A DNA stretch of 64,000 bases from Tissierella sp. P1 (GTDB lineage Bacteria; Bacillota; Clostridia; Tissierellales; Tissierellaceae). Below are positions 35,153 through 45,165 of the stretch, one piece after another. The notes under the pieces are model-generated. The model ran no database searches. It saw only the letters and a list, made by a program, of their open reading frames with translations, and was not told where the DNA came from. Position 1 is the stretch's first letter. Each line of letters opens with the position of its first letter. The position numbers and the translations under genes were made by a program. The DNA is taken from contig NZ_NPMN01000008.1 in assembly GCF_002266425.1 (NCBI RefSeq), positions 92,761-156,760 on the forward strand. The letters are read 5' to 3'.

Positions 35153-35200
35153 TAATATATATGTATTATAATAAATTATACAAAAACAGGGGGATTAAGA

Positions 35201-36010
35201 ATGAAAAAAACAAAAGTTATGATTGCAGATGATAATAGAGAATTTAGTGAAATATTAACTCGATTTATATCATCTTATGAAGAGTTTCAAGTTGTTGGGG
35301 TGGCTAAAGATGGCATTGAAGCATTAGAGGTTATAGATAGAGAGAAACCAGATGTTTTAATTTTAGATATTATTATGCCCCATTTAGACGGATTAGAGGT
35401 ATTGGAAAGGCTAAATAGTTTTGGAGATAGTAATTTTCCTAAGGTAATAGTACTATCAGCTGTTGGGCAAGATAAAATTACTCAAAGAGCTATTGAACTT
35501 GGAGCTCATTACTATGTTGTCAAACCATTTGATTTCCAAGTTTTTATGAAAAGATTAAGACAAATAGCTGGCATGGAAGAAAGTATAATTAGGGTTAAAG
35601 AGAGCTCAGAAGTATTTTCATCAAATAGACCTGTTTTTGCAGAAAAGAATTTAGAAGCTCAAATAACTAGAATTATTCATGAAATTGGAATTCCAGCTCA
35701 TATTAAAGGTTATTTATATTTAAGAGAGGCTATAGCTATGGTTATTGAAGATATGGATTTTTTAGGTGCAATAACTAAAGAGTTATATCCCACCATAGCA
35801 GCTAGATTTAACACAACTCCATCTAGAGTGGAAAGAGCAATTAGGCATGCAATTGAAGTAGCCTGGACAAGAGGAAAGATAGATACTATAAATAGATTGT
35901 TTGGATATACTATAAGTAATAATAAAGGGAAACCAACGAACAGTGAATTTATAGCACTTATTGCTGATAAATTGAGGCTAGAACAAAATGAATTAATGGC
36001 AAGTTTTTGA
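35201..36010 (+). CDS. spo0A: Spo0A, master regulator of sporulation
   Basis: A 269-residue response regulator. The receiver domain (1-125) has the acidic pair in IADDNREF, the phospho-acceptor Asp in [13 protein letters not shown], the Thr/Ser switch in VIVLSAVGQ and the Lys in YYVVKPFDF. The C-terminal DNA-binding domain has the recognition helix [18 protein letters not shown] (~205-222), which is nearly invariant in Spo0A. Spo0A~P starts sporulation in endospore formers. A 0A box lies in its own promoter. Confidence 0.98.
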   Translation: MKKTKVMIADDNREFSEILTRFISSYEEFQVVGVAKDGIEALEVIDREKPDVLILDIIMPHLDGLEVLERLNSFGDSNFPKVIVLSAVGQDKITQRAIELGAHYYVVKPFDFQVFMKRLRQIAGMEESIIRVKESSEVFSSNRPVFAEKNLEAQITRIIHEIGIPAHIKGYLYLREAIAMVIEDMDFLGAITKELYPTIAARFNTTPSRVERAIRHAIEVAWTRGKIDTINRLFGYTISNNKGKPTNSEFIALIADKLRLEQNELMASF

Positions 36011-36012
36011 TA

Positions 36013-36046
36013 AAACATCCTCCTAATTATTTAGGGGGGTGTTTTT
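36013..36046 (+). terminator. Intrinsic terminator after spo0A
   Basis: AAACATCCTCCTAA with TTAGGGGGGTGTTT form a 14-bp stem with G-T pairs around TTAT, followed by T residues, two bases after the spo0A stop. Confidence 0.88.
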
Positions 36047-36128
36047 AAGAGTATCGGCTACAAATCTTTTATGATATAATATATTTTATTTTGTCAATAA
36101 TAGTTATATATATTTTATGGAGGTTATT

Positions 36129-37250
36129 ATGTACATAAAAGGAATTGTGAAAAGGGATAGAAAAACTAAAAATTTAGTTAATAGACTAGAATACAAAGAT
36201 ATTGCTATTATCTCTCATAGAGATTTAGATGAAATAGCCGCAAATTCTTTAGCAGATAAAAAAGTTTCTTGTATAATAAATACAGAAAAAACAATAAGTG
36301 GAAAGTATCCTAATCGAGGACCGGCTATTTTAATGGAAAAAAATATACCTATTTTTGAAGTAGAAGATATTGAAATCTTTGATTCAATTAAAGAAGGTGA
36401 TGAAATTGAAATTAATGATAATGATATAGTATTCATGGGAAAAAAAATCGGAAAATGTACTTATATTGATCATAGTATGATTGAAGAATTGACAAAATTG
36501 GGTTATGATAATATTGAAAGTGAATTAGATTCTTTTATCGAAAATACATTGGAATATGCAAAGAGAGAAAAGGGACTAGTTACTGGAAATATAGAAATTC
36601 CGAAGATAAATACAAATATAGGAGAAAGACATGCTCTTGTTGTTGTAAGAGGGATAGATTATAAAAGAGATCTAATAACTATTAAATCATATATCAATGA
36701 AGTAAAGCCTATACTAATAGGAGTAGATGGTGGCGGGGATGCTTTATTGGAGTTTGGATTTATACCAGATATAATAATTGGAGATATGGATAGTGTATCT
36801 GATGATTGCTTATTAATGGCCAAGGATGTTATAGTACATGCATATACTGATGGAAGGGCTCCAGGATTAGAAAGAGTTAAAAGTCTTGGAATAGAACCTA
36901 AGTTATTTATAGCGCCTGGTACTAGTGAAGATATTGCTCTTTTGTTGGCTTATGAGAATAATGCAGATTTAATTGTAGCTGTTGGAACCCATACAAATAT
37001 GATTGATTTCCTAGAAAAGGGAAGAAAAGGAATGTCCAGTACATTTCTTGTAAGATTGAAGGTAGGAGGCAAATTAGTAGATGCTAGAGGCGTAAATAAA
37101 CTTTATAGCTCTACATTTAAAACTAAATATCTAGTGTTAATCTTGATAGCTGCTCTTATTCCAATATTTATTTTGATTCTTATTAATCCTATAACTAAAT
37201 CATTTTTAACATTATTAAAAATTAGGCTTAGATTATTATTTGGCCTTTAA
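36129..37250 (+). CDS. steA: SteA-like putative cytokinetic ring protein
   Basis: About 373 residues. The N-terminal part (KGIVKRDRKTKNLVNRL) is followed by a domain with Rossmann-type thiamin-pyrophosphokinase resemblance (ILIGVDGGGDALLEFGFIPDIIIGDMDS, ~196-223, keys GVDGGGDAL and GDMDS). A C-terminal membrane helix is at ~340-362. In Corynebacterium, SteA with SteB controls cell-wall cleavage at division. ATG 36129 lies 5 bases after ggagg. steB follows 11 bases later. Confidence 0.85.
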   Translation: MYIKGIVKRDRKTKNLVNRLEYKDIAIISHRDLDEIAANSLADKKVSCIINTEKTISGKYPNRGPAILMEKNIPIFEVEDIEIFDSIKEGDEIEINDNDIVFMGKKIGKCTYIDHSMIEELTKLGYDNIESELDSFIENTLEYAKREKGLVTGNIEIPKINTNIGERHALVVVRGIDYKRDLITIKSYINEVKPILIGVDGGGDALLEFGFIPDIIIGDMDSVSDDCLLMAKDVIVHAYTDGRAPGLERVKSLGIEPKLFIAPGTSEDIALLLAYENNADLIVAVGTHTNMIDFLEKGRKGMSSTFLVRLKVGGKLVDARGVNKLYSSTFKTKYLVLILIAALIPIFILILINPITKSFLTLLKIRLRLLFGL

Positions 37251-37261
37251 GGAGTGATAGT

Positions 37262-38131
37262 GTGTTACCCAGTATGAGATTTTATATAATTTCTATTGTT
37301 TCTATTTTTGTGGCTCTGGGCATAGGAATATTTATTGGCTTTACCATGGATACTCAAGAATTTGTTATTGAACAACAAGAAATTATTAATGAAATAATAG
37401 AATCACAATTTGAAACTTTAATTAATGAAAATAAGGAACTTAAAGCTAATGTAAATACATTAGAATCAGAGAATGAATATAAAGATGAATATATAAATCT
37501 AAGTTATGAATCTATTATAAAAGGAAAATTAGAAGGACTTAAGGTAGGAATAATTGAAACTAGTGAAGACTATGTCACATCAGGAATAGGTAGAGATTTG
37601 GAGATGTCAGGGGCTAAAGTAATAAACGTTACCACTTTAAATAATAATATAATAGATAAGGAAAAATTAAGTAATTTATATAAAAGATTAAATATAAACG
37701 TATCTAAAAATCCTGCAGAAACTACCATTACGACTATAACTGAGTCTATAATATCTGGTGTATCATCTCCGATGTTTGAGGATTTAGAGAAGGAAGGTTT
37801 TATTGAAACTATAGGTAATTATGAAGAAGATATTGACTATTTGATTATTTGTGGAGGAAGTTATGATGATAACTCTAAAAGAATTAATCAAGTTGATAGG
37901 ATTATTGTTGGAATAGCTAAGAAATATAATATACCTATAATAGGTGTGGAGAAGTCTAATGTTAATTATTCTTATATATCAGGATATAAGGACTTAGATA
38001 TTTCTACTGTTGACAATGTTGATATGACTATAGGCAAGGTTGCTATGATATTAGCTATGGAGGGTATAGGAGGACATTATGGTATTAAAAATACTGCAGA
38101 CGGTGTAATTCCTTACTTCAATAAAGAATGA
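37262..38131 (+). CDS. steB: SteB/MctB-like membrane protein (copper transporter family)
   Basis: A 289-residue protein of the MctB family, often annotated as copper transporter: one N-terminal membrane helix (MRFYIISIVSIFVALGIGIF), a coiled coil (~40-80) and an extracytoplasmic alpha/beta domain with GVEKSNVNYSYI near the end. Fixed pairing with steA suggests the SteB divisome role rather than copper transport; no metal-binding Cys/Met cluster is visible. GTG start after aaggag. Confidence 0.8.
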   Translation: MLPSMRFYIISIVSIFVALGIGIFIGFTMDTQEFVIEQQEIINEIIESQFETLINENKELKANVNTLESENEYKDEYINLSYESIIKGKLEGLKVGIIETSEDYVTSGIGRDLEMSGAKVINVTTLNNNIIDKEKLSNLYKRLNINVSKNPAETTITTITESIISGVSSPMFEDLEKEGFIETIGNYEEDIDYLIICGGSYDDNSKRINQVDRIIVGIAKKYNIPIIGVEKSNVNYSYISGYKDLDISTVDNVDMTIGKVAMILAMEGIGGHYGIKNTADGVIPYFNKE

Positions 38132-38147
38132 TTTTAGGAGAGATAGT

Positions 38148-38840
38148 ATGGAAAAAAGTGGAAGACTTGTATGTGTAGTTCCAGTTTATAATGAGGCAGA
38201 TCTAATAGTGGATACTGTAGAAGGGCTAAAAAAGGTAGAATTGATTGATGAAATTGTTGTAGTAAATGATGGTTCAAAGGATAATACATTAGATGTGATT
38301 AAAACATTGAATATATCTATTATTGATCTAGATAAAAATTATGGTAAAGGCCATGCAATGAAAAAGGCAATAGATACTTTAGAATATGATTATATTACAT
38401 TTATTGATGGTGATTTAGGTGAAACTAGTATACAAGTAGAGAGCCTTATATTGCCAGTTATTAATGGAGAAGCTGATGTATCTATTGCTAAATTTCCTAA
38501 AAGAAGTGATATGACTCATACTAAGGGTGGATTTGGGGGAGTAAGAGCATTAGCTAAAAAAGGAGTCTATTTCTTTACTAAGAAAGAAATAGATACCTCT
38601 TTATCTGGTCAGAGAGTATATAAAAAAGAAGTTATAGATAAAATAGACTATATACCTGATAGATATGGTATAGAAGTTGCCATGACTATTCAGACAATCA
38701 ATAATGGATTTTCAATAATAGAAGTACCAGTTACTATGAATCATAGATACAGTCAAAGAAATTTAAAAGGATTTATACACAGAGGAAAACAGTTTAGAGA
38801 TATTTTAAAAACATTTATAACTATGTATTTTAGAAGGTGA
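38148..38840 (+). CDS. Family 2 glycosyltransferase
   Basis: A 230-residue GT-A fold glycosyltransferase: VVPVYNEADLI, VVNDGSKDNT, KNYGKGHAMKKAI and the metal-binding DGDLGE (DxD-like). The C-terminal GQRVYKKEVID...EVPVTMNHRYSQRN (keys only) is typical of dolichol/undecaprenyl-phosphate mannosyltransferase-like enzymes. No membrane helix. It is followed by a phosphotransferase-type gene, so it probably works on a lipid-linked envelope precursor. Substrate unknown. Confidence 0.88.
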   Translation: MEKSGRLVCVVPVYNEADLIVDTVEGLKKVELIDEIVVVNDGSKDNTLDVIKTLNISIIDLDKNYGKGHAMKKAIDTLEYDYITFIDGDLGETSIQVESLILPVINGEADVSIAKFPKRSDMTHTKGGFGGVRALAKKGVYFFTKKEIDTSLSGQRVYKKEVIDKIDYIPDRYGIEVAMTIQTINNGFSIIEVPVTMNHRYSQRNLKGFIHRGKQFRDILKTFITMYFRR

Positions 38841-38844
38841 GTTT

Positions 38845-39660
38845 ATGAATTACTATTATCTAATTAGCTTGATATTATCTTTTCTTTTAACTTATGTTGC
38901 ATTGCCGAAGGTTATGGATATGTTATTGAGGTCTAATATTGTATGCGAAAATTTTAAATCTGATTTAATACCCACATCTATGGGTATAGTATTTGTTTTT
39001 ATTCAAGTGATTACTCTAGGTACTCTACAAATATTGTTTGACTTTAATAATAATTTTAATTTAGTATATCTTGTGGGATTTATTTTTATAGGCTTACTAG
39101 GTTTATTTGATGATTTAACTGGAGAAAAGAAAATAAAAGGATTGAGAGGACATATAAAGGCTTTTTTTAAAGGCACTCTTACAACGGGAGCTATAAAAGC
39201 ATTTCTAGGTTTCTTTATTTCATTAGTTGTTAGTTCATATATTTCTAATTCATTTAAGGATTTTATTATTAATTCCTTATTAATTGGTCTATTCACTAAC
39301 TTTGTAAATCTTTTTGATCTGAGACCTGGTAGGGCAGCTAAGTTGTTTGTTGCTATTTCTTTAGTATTTATAATAACTAATTTTACTAAAGATAATAATT
39401 ATATTTTATTTTCTTTTTTCGGAATACTTATTCCATATATAATTTTAGACTTAAAGTCTAAAGTGATGATGGGAGATGTAGGTTCTAATACTTTGGGATT
39501 TACCTTAGGTATATATGCTGCAACAAGTTTAAACCCTATGGTTAAATATACGATTTTAATATTACTGATAATTTTTCATATTATAGCTGAGAAGGTTTCC
39601 TTTTCTAAGATAATTGATAATAATAAATTTTTAAGATTTCTAGATAATATTGGAAGGTAG
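38845..39660 (+). CDS. MraY/WecA-like membrane glycosyltransferase
   Basis: A 271-residue protein with about nine membrane helices and PNPT-superfamily traits: GLLGLFDDLTGEKKIKGLRGH (~85-105, Asp pair in FDD) and LIGLFTNFVNLFDLRPGRAAK (NxxNLFD, ~145-165), plus VMMGDVGSNTLGF. The canonical NLTDGLDGL block is replaced by NLFDLRPGRA, so it is a divergent subfamily. Probably transfers a sugar phosphate to a polyprenyl phosphate. It follows the GT2 gene by four bases. Confidence 0.85.
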   Translation: MNYYYLISLILSFLLTYVALPKVMDMLLRSNIVCENFKSDLIPTSMGIVFVFIQVITLGTLQILFDFNNNFNLVYLVGFIFIGLLGLFDDLTGEKKIKGLRGHIKAFFKGTLTTGAIKAFLGFFISLVVSSYISNSFKDFIINSLLIGLFTNFVNLFDLRPGRAAKLFVAISLVFIITNFTKDNNYILFSFFGILIPYIILDLKSKVMMGDVGSNTLGFTLGIYAATSLNPMVKYTILILLIIFHIIAEKVSFSKIIDNNKFLRFLDNIGR

Positions 39661-39669
39661 TGAGATATT

Positions 39670-40740
39670 TTGATTGGTTATAAAAATGGAATTGTAATAT
39701 CCATAATTAGCGAAAATGAACATTTGGCTATAATTAGTGTTAATGTTGAAGATTATACTTATAATGCTGTAAATTACAAGGATTTTACTGGTGATGTTAA
39801 AGTAGGAGATGAAGTTGTACTAAATACTACTGCTGTTGATTTATCATTAGGAACAGGTGGGCATCATTTTGTTATGTATAATTATAGAAATAAATCTATG
39901 AATCTTAAGGGACCTGGACATATTATGAAACTGAGATATACTCCATATCAGATGAAATGCTTGGCTGCAGAAGAAGAGGCCAGTCCCTATCATGATTTAT
40001 TTAATGAATTTAAATCGTTAGATAATCATATATTTGTTGTAGCAACTTTACATAGCATGATTGCTCCAATTATGGCTATGATTAAATATCTTAATAAAGA
40101 GATAAAAATTAATTATATTATGACAGATGGAGGTGCATTACCTTTACATTTTAGTAATACAGTGGTTGAATTAAAGAATAAAAAAATTTTAGATAATACT
40201 ATCACTGTAGGACATGCATTTGGAGGTGACTTAGAATGTATTAATATATATACAGGATTAATTGCTGCTAAAGAAATACTTAAAGGTGATGTTACTATAA
40301 TATCTATGGGGCCAGGGATTGTAGGCAGTGGAACAAAATATGGTTTTACTGGTATGGAGCAAGGATATATAATTGATGCCATAAATAATCTTGGAGGATT
40401 AGCAATTTCTGTACCAAGAATTAGTTTCAAAGATAAGAGAGAGAGGCATTGTGGTATAAGTCATCATACAATTACTACATTGTCTCAAATTACGAATACT
40501 AAATCTAATTTGATTTTACCTTATTTAGGAAAGGATAAGAAAAACTATATTATAAAGCAGATAGAAGAGTCAGGAATTAACAAAAAACATAATATTATAT
40601 TTGAGGATGGAGAACAAATTATTAAGGCAATGAATGAATTCAATTTAAAAACAACTTCTATGGGTAGAACCATAGAAGATGATATAGATTATTTTACTAG
40701 TTTAGGTGCTGTAGGAAAATATATAGCAAACTTATTTTAA
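39670..40740 (+). CDS. DUF3866 family protein
   Basis: A 356-residue soluble protein of the DUF3866 family: it starts IGYKNGIVISII, with LNTTAVDLSLGTGGHHFVMYN (~58-78, keys) and GPGHIMKLRYTPYQ, and ends MGRTIEDDIDYFTSLGAVGKY. Function unknown. TTG 39670 is the only start that keeps the conserved N terminus. It sits in the steA-steB-GT-nudF cluster, as in many clostridia. Confidence 0.85.
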   Translation: MIGYKNGIVISIISENEHLAIISVNVEDYTYNAVNYKDFTGDVKVGDEVVLNTTAVDLSLGTGGHHFVMYNYRNKSMNLKGPGHIMKLRYTPYQMKCLAAEEEASPYHDLFNEFKSLDNHIFVVATLHSMIAPIMAMIKYLNKEIKINYIMTDGGALPLHFSNTVVELKNKKILDNTITVGHAFGGDLECINIYTGLIAAKEILKGDVTIISMGPGIVGSGTKYGFTGMEQGYIIDAINNLGGLAISVPRISFKDKRERHCGISHHTITTLSQITNTKSNLILPYLGKDKKNYIIKQIEESGINKKHNIIFEDGEQIIKAMNEFNLKTTSMGRTIEDDIDYFTSLGAVGKYIANLF

Positions 40741-40756
40741 GAAAGGAGGATGTTAA

Positions 40757-41299
40757 ATGGTATTTGAAGAAAAAACCATGAAATCTGATAAGTTATATGA
40801 AGGAAAATTACTTAATTTAAGAGTGGATACAGTAGAAATACCTGATAAAAAGTATTCTAAAAGAGAGATAGTTGAACATCCAGGAGGAGTAGCAGTCATA
40901 CCTGTGACTGATGATAATTCAATTATATTAGTTAGACAATATAGAAAAGCTGTTGAAAGGTTTTTACTAGAAGTTCCAGCAGGTAAATTAGAATTAAATG
41001 AGGAGCCAAGAGAAACAGCTGTAAGAGAGTTAAAAGAAGAAACAGGATATGAAGCTAAAAAACTAGAATATTTATTAGAGTTCTATACTTCTCCAGGATT
41101 TTCTAATGAAAAAATATATTTATTTTTAGCTACTGATTTAGTGGAGGGAGAACCTACTCCCGATGTTGGAGAGTTTATTGAAACTGTGAAATATAATATT
41201 GAAGACCTCATTAAAATGGTTGAAAGAGGCGAAATCACTGATAGCAAAACTATTATAGGTATAAATTTTGCAAAAAAATATATAGACAAAAAACAATAA
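40757..41299 (+). CDS. nudF: NUDIX hydrolase, ADP-ribose pyrophosphatase type
   Basis: 180 residues with the Nudix box GKLELNEEPRETAVRELKEETGYE (GX5EX7REUXEEXGU, ~78-101, key REL.EETG). The upstream VRQYRKAVERFLLEVPAG is typical of ADP-ribose pyrophosphatases. A strong ribosome site (gaaaggagg). It lies before spoIIM, as nudF does in Bacillus. Confidence 0.92.
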   Translation: MVFEEKTMKSDKLYEGKLLNLRVDTVEIPDKKYSKREIVEHPGGVAVIPVTDDNSIILVRQYRKAVERFLLEVPAGKLELNEEPRETAVRELKEETGYEAKKLEYLLEFYTSPGFSNEKIYLFLATDLVEGEPTPDVGEFIETVKYNIEDLIKMVERGEITDSKTIIGINFAKKYIDKKQ

Positions 41300-41365
41300 G
41301 TGATAATATCCTCCTTTTTAGCATAATATTTCTATAAGGCTTGTATACAAAAGGGGGAAAATATA

Positions 41366-41989
41366 TTGATATCTACAAGAACTAGAAATTTAAGTAAAAG
41401 ACATTTTCAAAATAATTTTATTGTATATTTTATACTAGTTATTTTCTTTGTGATTGGCATAATTATTGGTGCAATACTTATAAATAGATTAAGTGCTGAA
41501 GAAAAGTTAAAGATTGCCAATTATTTTAGTTGGATTTTTAAGTATATTGGAGAAAAGAACTATAGATCCATAGATATATTTAAATTATCTTTATTTTCCA
41601 ATGTGAAGATAGTATTGGTTATTTGGATCGTAGGGCTTATTGGATTAGGTATACTAATTATACCTCTAATTCTTTGCTGTAAGGGTGTAGCAATTGGATT
41701 TACCGTTGGATTTTTAGTAAAGGAATTTGGAATAAAGGGTTTTATGTTTGCGTTATCAGGGCTTTTGCCACATTATTTGATAATTATTCCTGGATTTTTG
41801 GCTATAGGAGCAGTGGGATTATCTTATTCTATGTATAGAGTAAAAAGTAAGCGAAACAGAATATACTCTAAAGATATAGCAGATTATTCAATTTTAATTT
41901 TATTATTTTTTATAGTTGTTATAGTTGGATCTTTTGTAGAAGGATTCATTACACCTTATTTTTTAAATTTAATTAGATTTAGTTTATAA
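41366..41989 (+). CDS. spoIIM: SpoIIM, stage II sporulation protein M
   Basis: A 207-residue membrane protein of the septal DMP complex that degrades peptidoglycan during engulfment. About five helices, including IVYFILVIFFVIGIIIGAI, GLIGLGILIIPLILCCKG and GLLPHYLIIIPGFLAIGAVG; the GVAIGFTVGFLVKEFGIKG block is characteristic. Start TTG 41366 after aaggggg. xerD follows after 35 bases. Confidence 0.93.
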   Translation: MISTRTRNLSKRHFQNNFIVYFILVIFFVIGIIIGAILINRLSAEEKLKIANYFSWIFKYIGEKNYRSIDIFKLSLFSNVKIVLVIWIVGLIGLGILIIPLILCCKGVAIGFTVGFLVKEFGIKGFMFALSGLLPHYLIIIPGFLAIGAVGLSYSMYRVKSKRNRIYSKDIADYSILILLFFIVVIVGSFVEGFITPYFLNLIRFSL

Positions 41990-42024
41990 TATTTTTAAAA
42001 TCGTTATTACAAAGGAGAAGTAAG

Positions 42025-42916
42025 ATGTCGGACAGGATTATGGTAGATTATTTAGAATATATTAAAAACGAAAAAAAAACTAAGAAATAATACATTAGAG
42101 GCATATATTAGAGATGTCTTGCAGTTTAAAGAGTATTTATCAGAGCATGATATTGATGAGTATAAAGAAACAAATAAAACTATTATAATTACATATTTAA
42201 TGAACTTGCAGAAAAATGGAAAAGCGACTTCAACAATATCTAGAAACTTAGCTTCCATTAGATGTTTTTTTCAATATCTATTAAATAACAATATGATTGA
42301 TGAAGATCCTACATTAAATTTAAAGTCTCCAAAATCAGAAAAAAAGATACCATCTATTTTGACTACAGAAGAAGTTAATCTTTTACTATCACAGCCGAAA
42401 TCAAGTAACTTCAAAGGAGCTAGAGATAAGGCTATGCTTGAACTGTTATATGCAGCAGGACTTAGGGTATCAGAAATAATATCTCTTAATATTAATGATA
42501 TAGATTTAGAACTAGGCTTAATCAGTGTTAAGGAGAATGATAATAATCAGAGAGTTATACCTATTGGAACTTTAGCATTAGATGCATTGACTCATTACAT
42601 AGCTACATATAGACCAGAAGATCCTGAGAGTGGAAATGAGCCTCTTTTTATAAATTATAGTGGAAGCAGACTTACAAGACAAGGATTCTGGAAAATAATT
42701 AAGCATTATACAAAGAAATCTAATATAGATAAGATTATAACTCCTCATACTTTGAGGCATTCATTTGCTGTTCATTTAATAGAAAATGGTGCAGATATTA
42801 AGACGGTGCAGGAAATGTTAGGGCATTCTGATGTATCTACTACTCATATATATTCATTTGCATCAGATGATAAAGAATTAAGAGAAGTATATAGAAAATC
42901 ACATCCAAGAGCTTAG
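42025..42916 (+). CDS. xerD: XerD tyrosine recombinase (frameshifted)
   Basis: Chromosome-dimer resolution recombinase. ATG 42025 follows aaaggagaag. The first 20 codons (SDRIMVDYLEYIKNEKK) run into a stop. The correct frame continues LRNNTLEAYIRDVLQF to 42916, giving about 296 residues, the usual length. One extra A in the nine-A run at 42071-42079 causes the shift. The catalytic set is intact: R in AAGLRVSEI, H..R in HTLRHSFAVHL, H in LGHSDVSTTH and the Tyr in IYS. The spoIIM-xerD-punA order supports the housekeeping XerD rather than a mobile-element integrase. Confidence 0.93.
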
Positions 42917-42927
42917 GGGGAAAAAAG

Positions 42928-43746
42928 ATGGATTATATGAAAAAAATTAAAGATGCTGTTGATTTTATAATTTCACAAACTACCTATTTACCTAAAATTG
43001 GTTTAGTATTGGGGTCAGGATTAGGAAGTTTAGCAGATAAAATTGAAAATCCTACTATAATAAAATATGAAGATATACCTGGATTTCCAAGATCAACTGT
43101 AGAAGGACATGCTGGTCAATTAGTTATAGGAGAATTATCTGGAAAAACTGTTGTTGCAATGCAAGGTAGGTTTCATTTCTATGAAGGTTATCCTTTAAGG
43201 GATGTTACATTTCCTATTAGAGTGATGATAGGAATAGGTATAGAAAGTCTAATAGTAACTAATGCTGCTGGAGGAGCTAATACTGATTTTACTCCTGGAG
43301 ATTTAATGATTATTCGTGACCATATAAACTTTACGGGGCAAAACCCTTTAATTGGTGAGAATTTAAGTCAATTAGGACCTAGATTTGTTGATATGTCAAG
43401 ACCTTATAATATAGAATATATTAGCTTGGCTCAAAAAATAGGTAAAAAATTAGGACTAGATCTTAAAGAAGGAGTATATATGTGGTTTACTGGACCTACA
43501 TATGAAACACCAGCAGAAGTAAAATTAGCTAGAATTTTAGGTGCTGATGCTGTTGGTATGTCTACAGTCCCAGAAGTAATAGTTGCTAATCATCAAGGAA
43601 TAAAGGTCCTAGGCATATCATGTATAACTAATATGGCATCAGGTATTTTAGATCAGCCTTTAAATCATGAAGAAGTTGTGGAGACATCTATGAAAGTAAA
43701 AGATAATTTTGAAAAGTTGTTAATTGATATAATTTACAATATATAA
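42928..43746 (+). CDS. punA: Purine nucleoside phosphorylase
   Basis: Cleaves purine nucleosides with phosphate to base and ribose 1-phosphate. 272 residues: [62 protein letters not shown] (keys), [17 protein letters not shown] and the substrate region GMSTVPEV...[10 protein letters not shown]. Trimeric class II type. It precedes pdp, a second salvage phosphorylase. Confidence 0.95.
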   Translation: MDYMKKIKDAVDFIISQTTYLPKIGLVLGSGLGSLADKIENPTIIKYEDIPGFPRSTVEGHAGQLVIGELSGKTVVAMQGRFHFYEGYPLRDVTFPIRVMIGIGIESLIVTNAAGGANTDFTPGDLMIIRDHINFTGQNPLIGENLSQLGPRFVDMSRPYNIEYISLAQKIGKKLGLDLKEGVYMWFTGPTYETPAEVKLARILGADAVGMSTVPEVIVANHQGIKVLGISCITNMASGILDQPLNHEEVVETSMKVKDNFEKLLIDIIYNI

Positions 43747-43760
43747 TTGGAGTGATATCT

Positions 43761-45070
43761 ATGAGAATGTATGATATTATCAAGAAAAAGAGGGATGGAT
43801 ATTCTCTTACAACAGAAGAAATAAATTATTTTGTAGAAAATTATACTAATGGAAATATTCCAGACTATCAGGCTTCGGCTTTGCTAATGGCTATTTATTT
43901 TAATAAAATGAATAAAAGAGAAACTTTAGATTTAACTAAAGCTATGATTAACTCAGGAGATACTTTTGATCTATCTAGTATAAATGGAATAAAGGTTGAT
44001 AAACATTCAACTGGCGGGGTAGGGGATAGCGTTACTTTAATTTTAGGTCCTATGGTTGCGGCTTGCGGAGTCCCCTTCGTTAAGATGTCTGGCAGGGGAT
44101 TGGGTCATACAGGAGGCACTCTGGATAAATTAGAATCGATCAAAGGTTTTAAAGTTGCTTTAAGCAATGAAGAATTTGTGAGAAATACTAATGATATAAA
44201 TATTTCTATTTGTAGCCAAACGGGAAATATTACACCCGCAGATAAAAAACTTTATGCTTTAAGAGATGTTACAGCTACTGTTGAAAATCTATCACTGATT
44301 GCAGGGAGCATTATGAGCAAGAAACTTGCCATTGCATCAGATGCAATAATTTTAGATGTGAAGGTTGGATCAGGAGCTTTTATGAAAAATATAGATGATG
44401 CTATTGGTTTGGCTGAAGAAATGGTTACCATTGGAAACTCATATGGTAGAAAAACAATTGCCGTAGTCACAAATATGGATGAACCCTTGGGAAAAGCTGT
44501 TGGAAATGCTTTAGAGGTAAGGGAAGCCATTGAGACTTTGAGAGGCCAAGGGCCAGATGATTTATTTGAATTATGTTTAGTTCTAGGTTCTAAACTACTA
44601 GTTCTTGCTAAAAAGGTAAAGGATGAGGTAGAGGGACGAGCACTGCTAATAGATACTATAGATTCAGGAAGAGCATATGAAAAGCTGATTGAATTAGTGG
44701 AGCATCAAAATGGAGATATTTCATATGTAAAAATCCAGATTTATTACCTAAGGCTAAATATATTTTAGAGGTAAAGAGTCTTAAGGAAGGATATGTCAAA
44801 GCTATTAATGCTGAAGAAGTAGGAAAAACTGCATTAGCATTAGGTGCAGGTAGAGAAACTATAGAATCTCAATTAGACTTAGGAGTTGGAATTTTATTAA
44901 ATAAAAAGGTAGACGATAAGGTTCAAAAGGGTGAAGTATTAGCTTATATTCATGCAAATGATTTAGAGAAGGCTAAAGAAGTTGAAGAAAAATTATTAGA
45001 CATATTTATCTTAGGTGATAAAAATATAGAAAAGAAAAAGTTAATATATAAAGAGATAGGTCATATTTAA
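43761..45070 (+). CDS. pdp: Pyrimidine-nucleoside phosphorylase (frameshifted)
   Basis: Phosphorolysis of uridine and (deoxy)thymidine, about 436 codons. It has the N-terminal helical domain [13 protein letters not shown] and the family signature [17 protein letters not shown] and [18 protein letters not shown] (keys). The first frame ends at 44768 after YVKIQIYY. The real C terminus ([14 protein letters not shown]...LIYKEIGHI) continues to 45070 if one A is restored in the five-A run at 44729-44733. ATG 43761 has the best spacing from ggagtg. Confidence 0.94.
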
Positions 45071-45165
45071 AATTATAACCAATTATTGTAAATTATTAAT
45101 ACTCAGTATAACTAAGGAATTTTGTGGATAATATAAAAGCAAATATATGAAATGGAGGTAATAGG

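Noticed and set aside
37262..38131. Copper transporter
   Set aside because: The family name is historical; no Met/Cys metal motif and only one membrane helix are visible, and pairing with steA supports the SteB role.
42025..42916. Integrase of a mobile element
   Set aside because: The gene is flanked by spoIIM and punA, lacks attachment-site repeats and has XerD length and motifs, so it is the housekeeping recombinase.
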